DNA of 9,262 nucleotides from Chloroflexota bacterium (lineage in GTDB: Bacteria; Chloroflexota; Dehalococcoidia; Dehalococcoidales; Fen-1064). The position numbers and the translations under genes are program-made. The stretch lies in assembly GCA_026389745.1 (NCBI GenBank), contig JAPLHG010000116.1, positions 5,268 to 14,529 of the forward strand, read 5' to 3'. The notes beneath the pieces are model-generated. The model saw only the letters and a program-made list of their open reading frames with translations. It was not told the DNA's origin and did no database searches. Positions 1-6,657 of this stretch are shown here, one piece after another (within the stretch, counting starts at the first letter, position 1; each line of letters begins with the position of its first letter).

Positions 1-207
1 CTGACTGAGGGAATTCTCATCAAAAACTTGTGAAACAAGCCCCATATCACCATAGAGTTGAATTCTCTTACCATCGGCAGTGGCGATACCGGCGCTTTCC
101 TGACCGCGGTGCTGGAGCGCGAAGAGTGCAAAAAAAGTAAGCCGAGCTACATCCTCACCAGGACAGTAAATACCGAAGACACCACAGCTTTCGTGTAAGT
201 TTGACAC
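1..207 (-). CDS. purF: Amidophosphoribosyltransferase (PurF), N-terminal part, runs off left edge
   Basis: First committed step of purine synthesis: glutamine + PRPP to 5-phosphoribosylamine. Only the first 69 codons are in the window. They read MSNLHESCGVFGIYCPGEDV and continue with LQHRGQESAGIA, then GDMGLV near residues 53-58. This is the start of the class II (Ntn) glutamine amidotransferase domain. Cys8 of ESCGVFG is the expected nucleophile, exposed after removal of a short 7-residue propeptide; that processing is known for the family and not visible here. The start is GTG at 205-207. An in-frame TAG lies only seven codons upstream with no other start between, and a GGGGAG ribosome site precedes the GTG. 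The gene is divergent from alaS and has its own promoter at 238-267. The family is about 470 residues, so most of the gene lies outside. Confidence 0.93.
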   Translation of the reverse strand, partial: MSNLHESCGVFGIYCPGEDVARLTFFALFALQHRGQESAGIATADGKRIQLYGDMGLVSQVFDENSLSQ

Positions 208-237
208 TTTCTCCCCGGCTTTCCTCTAGCAATCTTA

Positions 238-267
238 ATTATAAACCTCTATCAGTACCTCGGTCAA
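238..267 (-). promoter_or_regulatory. Sigma70-type promoter of purF
   Basis: On the minus strand TTGACC (262-267) and TATAAT (238-243) are separated by 18 bases. Transcription should start near 231, leaving a leader of roughly 24 bases before the purF GTG. No room or structure for a purine riboswitch is seen between promoter and gene. Confidence 0.72.
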
Positions 268-335
268 ACGTGTGTATAGGTACATTAGATTCTGTACATT
301 TCCCCTTCTTCTAAGGTACTTCCCCATATTTTCGG

Positions 336-363
336 TTGGCTTTGCTTGTTTGGCTGATATAAT
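336..363 (+). promoter_or_regulatory. Possible upstream promoter facing alaS
   Basis: TTGGCT (336-341) and a perfect TATAAT (358-363) are 16 bases apart on the plus strand. The -35 is weak. It would give alaS a longer alternative leader of about 145 bases, or drive a small transcript of its own (see findings). The rest of the divergent gap (208-514) holds the purF and alaS promoters; no RNA gene or T-box motif was recognised in it. Confidence 0.35.
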
Positions 364-450
364 GAACTAAGTGGCGGTGAGGCGGAGTTCTAGAAGGAGA
401 AAAGATTGGGGGCGGGTCGTTGGGCAATATCAAATTCTATGGAATATTCA

Positions 451-479
451 TTGACAGCCCCTGCCGGTTAGCATAAAAT
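451..479 (+). promoter_or_regulatory. Sigma70-type promoter of alaS
   Basis: Consensus TTGACA (451-456), 17-base spacer, then TAAAAT (474-479). Predicted start near 486, giving a leader of about 29 bases that contains the alaS ribosome site GGAG (500-503). It probably serves alaS-ruvX and perhaps tgt. Confidence 0.78.
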
Positions 480-514
480 CAGATGTAATTGTTCTAATTG
501 GAGTGTCATAATCA

Positions 515-3133
515 GTGAAGAGCGACGAAATCAGAAGTTCTTATCTTGATTTTTTTGAAGCACGGGGACACAGGATTGTTCCCGGTTCCTCTTTAATCCC
601 ATACGGTGACCCTACATTATTGCTGACCAGCGCCGGTATGGTGCAGTTCAAACCCTATTTCACCAGTAAAGCTGTGCCGCCCAGTCCGCGGGTAGCTTCC
701 TGTCAGAAATGCTTCCGCACCACGGATATTGATTGTGTCGGTGATGCCACTCATTGTACCTTCTTTGAGATGCTGGGGAATTTCAGCTTCGGCGATTATT
801 TCAAGAAGGAAGTCATCCCTTGGGCGTGGGAATATGTCACTCAGTATTTAAAAATTCCTCAATCACGCCTCTGGATAACTATTTTCCGTGACGATGATGA
901 GGCCTTCGCTATCTGGCGTCAAACAGGCGTTCTCGAAAATAGAATTGTCAGACTCGGTGGAAAGGATAACTTCTGGGGTCCGGCGGGGAATTCCGGACCA
1001 TGTGGACCTTGCAGTGAAATTCATTATGACCTGGGTGAGAAGTATGGCTGTAGCAAGCCGGATTGCAAACCGGGTTGTGATTGCAAGCGTTATACCGAAA
1101 TCTGGAATCTGGTCTTCATTGAGTTTGACCAGGATGAAAATGGTAAGCGCACCAAACTCCCCAAACCCAATATCGATACCGGTATGGGGCTGGAGCGTGT
1201 TTCGGCGATTATGCAGGGAAAGTCGTCGATCTATGATACCGACCTATTTGCGCCGCTGATTCAAAAAGTGGCTGACCTGGCGGGTAAGAAATATGGCTCT
1301 GATAATGTGGCCGATAATGCAATGAGGGTAGTTGCCGAACATAGCCGTGGCATTGTCTTTTTGCTGGCTGATGGTGTGATGCCGACCAAGGAAGGGCGGG
1401 GTTATGTATTGCGGCGTCTGCTCCGCCGTGCCGAGTACTTTGGTGAAACTCTTGCCCATGAAAATCTCTTCCTCACTACGGTGGCGGAAGAAGTCATCAA
1501 AAATATGGGGAGCCTGTACCCGGAACTGATAGCTAACCACAAACACATTCTGCACGTTATTGAATCGGAGACCAATGGCTTCCGTAAGGCTTTACCTGTG
1601 GGTAGGGGAATACTTGAAAACACTATTGCCCAATTAAATACCCGGAAGGGCAAATCAAAAGTTATTTCCGGATATGATGCCTTTGTACTTCATGATACCT
1701 ACGGTTTTCCCATAGACTTGACGAAAGAGATTGCCACTTCGCGAGGGCTTTCAATCAATATGGTTGGTTTTGAGCAAGAAATGGAGAAACAGCGCGAGCG
1801 TGCCAAAGCGTCACAGAAGTATGGCGTGGCAGGCAACGCAACTTCGTCTCTGGAGGCAGAACTTGAAGGTGAACCAACGAATTTTGTCGGCTATCAAAAA
1901 ATGTCGTCTGATGCTACTATTATTTCCCTACTAACTGACGGCGAATCGGTTGGTGTGGTTAGGGAAGGGCAGGAGGCAAGTCTGACGCTCGATGCCACGC
2001 CTTTCTATGGCGAAATGGGCGGTCAGGTCGGCGATACCGGTGAAATCAAGAGTGCTTCGGGGCGGTTTTTCGTTACGGATACAGTACGCACAGCGATTGG
2101 CATAATTGTCCATCGTGGCAAGGTGTTAAGCGGAAATTTATCTGCGGGTGATACTGTGCAAGCGGAAGTTGATAATGAACGACGGTTAGACATCGCTCGC
2201 AATCATACGGCGACCCACTTGCTTCAATATGCTTTGCGTCAGGTGCTGGGTAAACAGGCACAGCAGAGGGGTTCGCTGGTAACACCGGAAAGACTCAGAT
2301 TTGATTTCTCACATCTCGTAGCGATGATGCCGGAGGAAACCCAGAAAGTACAGCGCATTGTTAATGAGAAAATTCGCCAGAACCTTGAAGTTTATGCGGA
2401 AGAGATGTCATATCAGAAGGTCCTGGAGCAGGGTGCCATCGCTCTCTTCGATGAGAAGTATGGTGATAAAGTGTGCGCTCTGAAAATCGGCAAACCGCCG
2501 GTGAGTTTTGAACTGTGCGGCGGCACGCATATCAGCGCAACGGGGCAAATTGGCTTCTTCCACATTGTCAGCGAAAGCAGTATCGGCTCCGGTTTGCGAC
2601 GCATTGAAGCACTGACAGGTAGAGGTGCGGAAGAATATTTTGAGAAACTATCTGGAGAATGGCAGGAGATAGCGAAAGCGGTTGATGCTACGAATGAGGG
2701 CGTGAAAGAGAAGGTAATCGATGCGATTGCGGTTCTCGATGCTGAAAGGAAACAACGCCAGGCGGTAGAAAAAGAACTGGCACGTAAAGTCGCTGAATCC
2801 CTGGTGGCGGAGGAAATCAAGGGCGTGAAGGTGGTATTGGCTCATGTGCCATCCCTGCCACCCCAGGTTTTACGTGATATGAGTGACCTTCTGCGTGAGC
2901 GATTGAAGAGTGTAATTATCGTGCTGGGCACGGTTTACGAAGACAAACCATCTTTCCTGGCAGCGGTGACACAGGACCTGGTGAGCAAGGGTTACAATGC
3001 CGGTAATATTGTCCGTGAAGTGGCTAAGGTTACTGGTGGTGGCGGCGGCGGCAAACCTACGATGGCTCAAGCTGGTGGCAAGGACAAGAATAAAATTGAC
3101 GAAGCTCTCCGCCTGGTTAGGAAGCTGATTTAG
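515..3133 (+). CDS. alaS: Alanyl-tRNA synthetase
   Basis: Charges tRNA-Ala with alanine in the cytoplasm; 872 residues, normal full length. The N-terminal class II catalytic core is plain: YLDFFEARGH at 10-19, TSAGMVQFKP at 38-47, CFRTTDID at 66-73 and motif 3 GMGLERV at 223-229. A cysteine cluster (C179, C184, C188, C190) lies before EIWNLVF and looks like a metal-binding insert of the kind found in some bacterial AlaRS. The editing domain has its four zinc ligands: HTATH (H564, H568) and CGGTH (C668, H672). The C-Ala domain ends with a six-glycine run (841-846), KPTMAQAGGKD and a short helix. The start is GTG at 515, because an in-frame TAA sits at 509-511; GGAG at 500-503 supports it. ruvX follows after 15 bases. 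Confidence 0.98.
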   Translation: MKSDEIRSSYLDFFEARGHRIVPGSSLIPYGDPTLLLTSAGMVQFKPYFTSKAVPPSPRVASCQKCFRTTDIDCVGDATHCTFFEMLGNFSFGDYFKKEVIPWAWEYVTQYLKIPQSRLWITIFRDDDEAFAIWRQTGVLENRIVRLGGKDNFWGPAGNSGPCGPCSEIHYDLGEKYGCSKPDCKPGCDCKRYTEIWNLVFIEFDQDENGKRTKLPKPNIDTGMGLERVSAIMQGKSSIYDTDLFAPLIQKVADLAGKKYGSDNVADNAMRVVAEHSRGIVFLLADGVMPTKEGRGYVLRRLLRRAEYFGETLAHENLFLTTVAEEVIKNMGSLYPELIANHKHILHVIESETNGFRKALPVGRGILENTIAQLNTRKGKSKVISGYDAFVLHDTYGFPIDLTKEIATSRGLSINMVGFEQEMEKQRERAKASQKYGVAGNATSSLEAELEGEPTNFVGYQKMSSDATIISLLTDGESVGVVREGQEASLTLDATPFYGEMGGQVGDTGEIKSASGRFFVTDTVRTAIGIIVHRGKVLSGNLSAGDTVQAEVDNERRLDIARNHTATHLLQYALRQVLGKQAQQRGSLVTPERLRFDFSHLVAMMPEETQKVQRIVNEKIRQNLEVYAEEMSYQKVLEQGAIALFDEKYGDKVCALKIGKPPVSFELCGGTHISATGQIGFFHIVSESSIGSGLRRIEALTGRGAEEYFEKLSGEWQEIAKAVDATNEGVKEKVIDAIAVLDAERKQRQAVEKELARKVAESLVAEEIKGVKVVLAHVPSLPPQVLRDMSDLLRERLKSVIIVLGTVYEDKPSFLAAVTQDLVSKGYNAGNIVREVAKVTGGGGGGKPTMAQAGGKDKNKIDEALRLVRKLI

Positions 3134-3137
3134 ATTC

Positions 3138-3151
3138 GGAGGACTCAGACG
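3138..3151 (+). promoter_or_regulatory. Strong ribosome binding site deciding the ruvX ACG start
   Basis: GGAGG at 3138-3142, six bases, then ACG at 3149-3151. Ideal spacing and perfect complementarity to the 16S anti-SD support initiation at this non-standard codon. Confidence 0.75.
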
Positions 3152-3586
3152 CGTATTCTTGGGCTTGATGTGGGGGATAAGAGAATCGGAGTGGCTCTGA
3201 GTGACCCCGGTGGCATACTGGCGACCCCACTGACCATCATCGAGCGCACTGCCGAGCAAGAAGATATTGATGCCATTCTGAAAGTTGTCAGAGAGCGTGA
3301 GGTTGGATGTATCATCATCGGTCTACCGCGTTTGATGAGTGGCGCTATCGGTCAGCAAGCGGAAAAAGTCCGGACTTTTGCGGAGGCATTATGTTCTCAT
3401 ACCGGTATCCCGATAGAACTTCGTGACGAACGTTTGACCACTGTTACCGCCATGCGACTCAAGCAAGAAACCAGTTCCAAAAAGAAAAACCGGAAAATCA
3501 GGTATGATGCGATGGCAGCGGCAATCATTCTACAGGAATATCTTGACGAGAAAACAGTTGGTAAACAACCGGAAACCAACCCATAA
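3149..3586 (+). CDS. ruvX: Putative pre-16S rRNA nuclease / RuvX (YqgF family), ACG start
   Basis: YqgF/RuvX RNase H-fold nuclease, implicated in 16S rRNA 5'-end maturation and earlier proposed as a Holliday junction resolvase. With ACG as first codon the product is 145 residues: (M)RILGLDVGDKRIGVALSD at the N-terminus, IIIGLP at 56-61, LRDERLTT at 91-98 and YDAMAAAIILQEYL at 119-132. Putative catalytic acids are D7, E94 and D120. No ATG, GTG or TTG occurs between the in-frame alaS TAG (3131-3133) and codon 8. The first conventional start, GTG at 3170, would delete strand 1 and D7. The ACG sits exactly where the family's Met lies and six bases after GGAGG (3138-3142). Translation is probably coupled to alaS, 15 bases upstream. 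Either a rare ACG start or a T-to-C change or read error; the rest of the frame is intact. Confidence 0.92.
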   Translation, partial: TRILGLDVGDKRIGVALSDPGGILATPLTIIERTAEQEDIDAILKVVREREVGCIIIGLPRLMSGAIGQQAEKVRTFAEALCSHTGIPIELRDERLTTVTAMRLKQETSSKKKNRKIRYDAMAAAIILQEYLDEKTVGKQPETNP

Positions 3587-3592
3587 ATACCA

Positions 3593-3610
3593 TTCTGGTG
3601 GAGACCAGAA
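3593..3610. other. Small perfect hairpin after ruvX
   Basis: TTCTGGT (3593-3599) and ACCAGAA (3604-3610) form a 7-bp stem with a GGAG loop, seven bases after the ruvX stop. No U-tract follows on either strand, so it is at best a weak terminator or a processing/stability element between ruvX and tgt. Confidence 0.4.
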
Positions 3611-3651
3611 GGCCTTTGATTGGAAGGATTAATGCGGTGAGATTGTATATG

Positions 3652-3686
3652 TACTGGATCCCAGCCCGTGCTTGAATAACAAGGGA
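3652..3686. repeat. Possible degenerate copy of an interspersed palindromic repeat
   Basis: The sequence around TACTGGATCCCAGCCCGTGC followed by TTGAATAACAAGG resembles, from memory, the widespread short intergenic palindromic repeats whose one frame reads W-I-P-A. Here the second arm has decayed (CCCAGC versus GCTTGA). It lies in the ruvX-tgt gap. Only one copy is in the window, so repetition cannot be shown. Confidence 0.25.
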
Positions 3687-3739
3687 AACTAGGTTCGTTC
3701 ACTTCATTCAGAAGACAATTGCCGTCAGGATTTTATTTA

Positions 3740-4909
3740 ATGAATGATTTTCGCCTCATAAAGACCTGCAGTAAAGCCCGCGCCGGTGAGTTAACAACGC
3801 CACACGGGGTAGTCCTCACACCGGTGCTTTGCCCCGTAGGCACTCAGGGTTCGGTCAAGACCCTAGTACCTCAGGAGATTAAAGAACTTGGTATGAGGAT
3901 GATTCTTGCCAATACCTATCACCTCTACCTGAGGCCGGGCATTCCCACAATTGAGAAACTGGGTGGTTTACATAAGTTTATGGGTTGGAATGGAGCCATC
4001 CTGACCGATAGCGGTGGTTACCAACTTTTCAGTCTCTCGCGATTATGTCAGGTCTCTGATGATGGTGTGATTTTCCGTTCCCACATCGACGGCAGTCAGC
4101 ACACGATTACCCCGGAACTGGCAATACACTATCAGGAGTCGCTAGGGGCGGATATTACTATGGTTCTGGACGAGTGCATTGCCCACGATGAAAGACGCGA
4201 GCGAGTCTGGGCGGCGATGGTACGGACGCACCAGTGGGCGGAGAGATGTCTGAAATCCCACAAGCGTCAGAGGCAAGCTTTGTATGCCATTGTGCAAGGT
4301 GGCATCTTTCCTGACCTGAGGAAGCAATCAGCCGAATTCCTGACTTCTCTAAAATTTGATGGATACGCGATTGGCGGTCTGAGTATCGGGGAGCCGAAGA
4401 GTGTTACATTTGACATAACGGAGCAAACAGCGGCTCTATTGCCCTCCGATAAACCGCGCTATCTGATGGGGGTCGGTTCTCCTGAAGATGTGGTGGAATG
4501 TGTAGCGCGTGGCATTGATATTTTCGATTGTGCCTTGCCGACCCGTGTTGCTCGGAATGGAGCTCTTTATACCCGGAAGGGCAGGGTGGATATCGAAAAT
4601 GCGGTTTTCAGTCAGCAGGAAACCCCAATCGATACGGATTGCTGTTGTTACACCTGCCAGAATTTTTCGGCGGCTTACCTGCATCATCTTTTCCGGAGCA
4701 AAGAATTGCTCGCCTACCGCCTGGCGACGATTCATAATCTGGCTTTTATGAGTAGTCTGGTGAAATCAATCAGGAGTGCTATTCTGAACGGCACATTCGA
4801 TAAATTCCGTCAAGAGTTTCTCTCGGCTTATCAACCGACTGACGAGCAGACACGAATCAGCCAGAAACAAAAGTGGTTGGAAACTCGACAGAAGGAATCG
4901 CAGGACTAA
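3740..4909 (+). CDS. tgt: tRNA-guanine transglycosylase (queuine/preQ1)
   Basis: Exchanges the wobble guanine of GUN-anticodon tRNAs for preQ1 (bacterial enzyme), leading to queuosine. 389 residues, usual length. Visible landmarks: ILTDSGGYQ with D90 as the second catalytic aspartate, MVLDEC at 141-146, YAIVQGG at 182-188, GGLSIGE at 212-218, YLMGVGSPED at 241-250 and IFDCALPTR with D263 as the expected nucleophile. Zinc ligands are probably C301, C303, C306 and H332 (CCCYTC ... TIHN). The ATG at 3740 is chosen because AGGA (3727-3730) precedes it by nine bases and homology starts at NDFRLIKTC; a TTG at 3719 in the same frame lacks a good ribosome site. It lies 153 bases after ruvX, so it may be read from the alaS promoter or from one I could not identify. 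It is convergent with the pfkA strand. Confidence 0.97.
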   Translation: MNDFRLIKTCSKARAGELTTPHGVVLTPVLCPVGTQGSVKTLVPQEIKELGMRMILANTYHLYLRPGIPTIEKLGGLHKFMGWNGAILTDSGGYQLFSLSRLCQVSDDGVIFRSHIDGSQHTITPELAIHYQESLGADITMVLDECIAHDERRERVWAAMVRTHQWAERCLKSHKRQRQALYAIVQGGIFPDLRKQSAEFLTSLKFDGYAIGGLSIGEPKSVTFDITEQTAALLPSDKPRYLMGVGSPEDVVECVARGIDIFDCALPTRVARNGALYTRKGRVDIENAVFSQQETPIDTDCCCYTCQNFSAAYLHHLFRSKELLAYRLATIHNLAFMSSLVKSIRSAILNGTFDKFRQEFLSAYQPTDEQTRISQKQKWLETRQKESQD

Positions 4910-4929
4910 TTAATCGGCGATTTGCCTGC

Positions 4930-5091
4930 TCATCTTGCGAGTATTTGTTTCGCTTCGGTGACAGTACGCTCGGTAACTTCGGCAACAGTTGGAATGTCGT
5001 GAATTCTTCCCGTTGCCTGTCCCATCAGCAGAAGGCCGTTTGTCATATCGCCTTCAATTGTGGCTTTGTAGAAGAGTCGAGTCACGACCGC
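4930..5091 (-). pseudogene. 3' remnant of a nitronate monooxygenase / FabK-type flavoenzyme gene
   Basis: Immediately behind the pfkA stop, and in the same frame, 53 codons plus TGA (4930-4932) encode a recognisable protein tail: LFYKATIEGDMTNGLLLMGQ, then HDIPTVAEVTERTVTEAKQI and a few more residues. The pattern EGD-x3-G-x3-MGQ-x2-G-x-I-x-DI is the C-terminal end of 2-nitropropane dioxygenase/enoyl-ACP reductase II (FabK) proteins, normally 310-360 residues. The FMN-binding barrel is absent; the homology begins right after the pfkA stop. An internal GTG (5083-5085) could open a 51-codon frame, but no ribosome site precedes it. I read it as the leftover of a deletion that joined the pfkA 3' end to the last part of a downstream gene. 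The family call rests on recalled patterns. Confidence 0.6.
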
Positions 5092-6141
5092 CTAGGCGAA
5101 GAATCTCTTGGCGATATTATAGGCATTGAGATTGACGGTTTTCACGCCCTTAACAACCTTTTCAAGAGGCACTCCGACGATTCGTGTCCCATGGAGAGCG
5201 GTCATTTCACCATACTTTTTCTCTTTGGCAAGTTCGGTGGCTTTAACTCCGAAAGCCGTTGCTAGCACTCTGTCATACGCTACTGGAGTACCGCCTCTCT
5301 GGATATAACCCAAGGTTGAAACCCGTGTCTCCAATCCTGTCTTCTCTTGAATTATATTTCCCAGAATTTGAGCCACCCCAGGTTTTAGGGTAATGGCTTC
5401 CGCTACGTGGGTAAGGTTTTCCGGTGGAGGAGTAGTCATACCTGGCAATTGTGTGCCTTCCGCCACCACCACAATGCTGAATTTGATTCCGCTGGATCTT
5501 CGATTCTTTAGTTTTTCACAGATAACATCTAATCGTTCTTCGGTAAGAGGAATCTCGGGGATGGTGATTTCGACTGCTCCATTAGCAAGCCCGGCATAGG
5601 TAGCAATCCAGCCGGTGTTACGTCCCATCACTTCAAGTAGCATCACACGATGATGACTTTCGGCTGTGGAGCGGAGTCTATCTAAGGCATCGGTAGCAAT
5701 CTGCACCGCAGTCTGGAAACCGATGGAAAAATCAGTTTCTCTCACATCGTTATCAATTGTCTTGGGGATACCGATTATGGGAATACCTTGTCGGTACATC
5801 TTATAGCTTAAACTGAGACTCCCCTCGCCTCCCAGCACGACAATACTCTCCAATCTCAAAACTTCAATGCGGTCGCGTACTCTCTGCACGCCGTTTTCCA
5901 CGCACAAGGGACTGACTCGTGAAGTTCCGAGGATGGTACCCCCTTTGTCGATGATGCCCGAGGTATGTACCCAGTTCAGTACTTCATCGTCATGTTCTAA
6001 CAAACCCTGCCAGCCATTGTGGATGCCAATAACTTCATAGCCAGTCTTGATGGCGGTTTTGGTGCAGGCCCGGATGGCGGCGTTCAAGCCCGGACAATCA
6101 CCGCCTCCGGTCATAATACCAATTCTCGGTTTCTTTTCCAA
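5092..6141 (-). CDS. pfkA: 6-phosphofructokinase, GGGDCPG (group III-like) type
   Basis: Phosphorylates fructose 6-phosphate in glycolysis. 349 residues, somewhat longer than the 320 of the E. coli enzyme. Seen: GGGDCPGLNAAIR at 12-24, GGEGS at 104-108, PKTIDND at 126-132 with the catalytic Asp pair, MGRNTGW at 172-178, LGYIQRGGTP at 277-286 and the C-terminal end YNIAKRFFA. The residue after GGE is Gly, as in ATP-dependent enzymes (PPi enzymes carry Asp). The PKTIDND lysine is the residue usual in PPi-dependent and actinobacterial-type enzymes, where ATP-PFKs of the E. coli type have Gly. I predict ATP as donor, with reservation. Start TTG at 6139-6141: GGAGG (plus positions 6148-6152) lies six bases before it. 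It sits 69 bases after the NIL-ferredoxin gene; no convincing promoter was found in that gap, so co-transcription is likely. Confidence 0.94.
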   Translation of the reverse strand: MEKKPRIGIMTGGGDCPGLNAAIRACTKTAIKTGYEVIGIHNGWQGLLEHDDEVLNWVHTSGIIDKGGTILGTSRVSPLCVENGVQRVRDRIEVLRLESIVVLGGEGSLSLSYKMYRQGIPIIGIPKTIDNDVRETDFSIGFQTAVQIATDALDRLRSTAESHHRVMLLEVMGRNTGWIATYAGLANGAVEITIPEIPLTEERLDVICEKLKNRRSSGIKFSIVVVAEGTQLPGMTTPPPENLTHVAEAITLKPGVAQILGNIIQEKTGLETRVSTLGYIQRGGTPVAYDRVLATAFGVKATELAKEKKYGEMTALHGTRIVGVPLEKVVKGVKTVNLNAYNIAKRFFA

Positions 6142-6210
6142 TCTTTGCCTCCAGTGATGATAACCTTAATACAATTTAGATGGTTGGTAGCTGATACTTC
6201 CCGTTGACGG

Positions 6211-6618
6211 CTAGAAATGTAACTCCATTGCTCTGGGTGGACAGGCTTTGATGCATAACCCGCAGGCAATGCATTTTTTATCGTAGAATTTTGTCTTTCG
6301 GCTTGCCATATCCAGTTCGAAAGCCCCTACCGGGCAAACAGTGATGCAAGCCCCGCAGTGAGTACATCTTTCCTCATTCCGTAGGACGTTTTGACTGAGC
6401 GATTCGATGATGACCCCGGCTCCGGTAAGATAATGTATGCCCTTGTCATAGTCTTCCTGCTTACCTTTCAGTTCCAGCACCATCAGCCCTTCTTGCTCAG
6501 GCGTGACCGAAGCCTTGAGGATATTAAACTCGAGGCTATGATCCTTAATAAGATGGTAAACAATGGGTCTATCTACCAATCGCTTCGGAAAATGCAATAC
6601 AATTTTTTTAGAAACCAT
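6211..6618 (-). CDS. NIL domain / 2x[4Fe-4S] ferredoxin protein, homocysteine biosynthesis partner
   Basis: 135 residues in two parts. Residues 1-78 form an NIL domain (ACT-like fold, also found on methionine ABC transporters), starting VSKKIVLHFP. Residues 80-135 are a bacterial-type ferredoxin with two complete cluster motifs: C85-x2-C88-x2-C91-x3-C95-P and C116-x2-C119-x2-C122-x3-C126-P. In Methanosarcina acetivorans a NIL-ferredoxin (MA1822) works with a DUF39 protein (MA1821) to make homocysteine from aspartate semialdehyde and sulfide. The gene here directly follows DUF39 with a 39-base gap, so the same role is inferred, probably as electron carrier for reductive sulfur transfer. Start ATG at 6616-6618, preceded by a GAGAGGTGA ribosome site. 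Confidence 0.9.
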   Translation of the reverse strand: MVSKKIVLHFPKRLVDRPIVYHLIKDHSLEFNILKASVTPEQEGLMVLELKGKQEDYDKGIHYLTGAGVIIESLSQNVLRNEERCTHCGACITVCPVGAFELDMASRKTKFYDKKCIACGLCIKACPPRAMELHF

Positions 6619-6657
6619 TTCCTGTTCACCTCTCTATTCTCCACGCTATTTTATGCT

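Noticed and set aside
3170..3586. GTG at 3170 as the ruvX start
   Set aside because: It would remove strand 1 and the catalytic Asp of LGLDVG, and no ribosome site lies at a proper distance; the ACG at 3149 fits family length and the GGAGG.
3593..3610. ruvX hairpin as an intrinsic terminator
   Set aside because: Only 7 bp and no U-run on either side.
3637..3675. Twelve-codon GTG frame after a GGAAGGA site between ruvX and tgt
   Set aside because: Too short, no similarity, and it overlaps the possible decayed repeat.
3719..3739. TTG at 3719 as the tgt start
   Set aside because: Weak upstream ribosome site and no homology in the added seven residues; ATG at 3740 is better placed.
4873..5265. 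Plus-strand frame of 130 codons across the tgt end and pfkA
   Set aside because: It is antisense to pfkA and the FabK-like relic, which both show clear protein patterns; it overlaps tgt.
4930..6141. A genuine PFK fusion protein produced by TAG readthrough
   Set aside because: The PFK ends at its normal C-terminus and the tail lacks a complete domain; a deletion relic is simpler.
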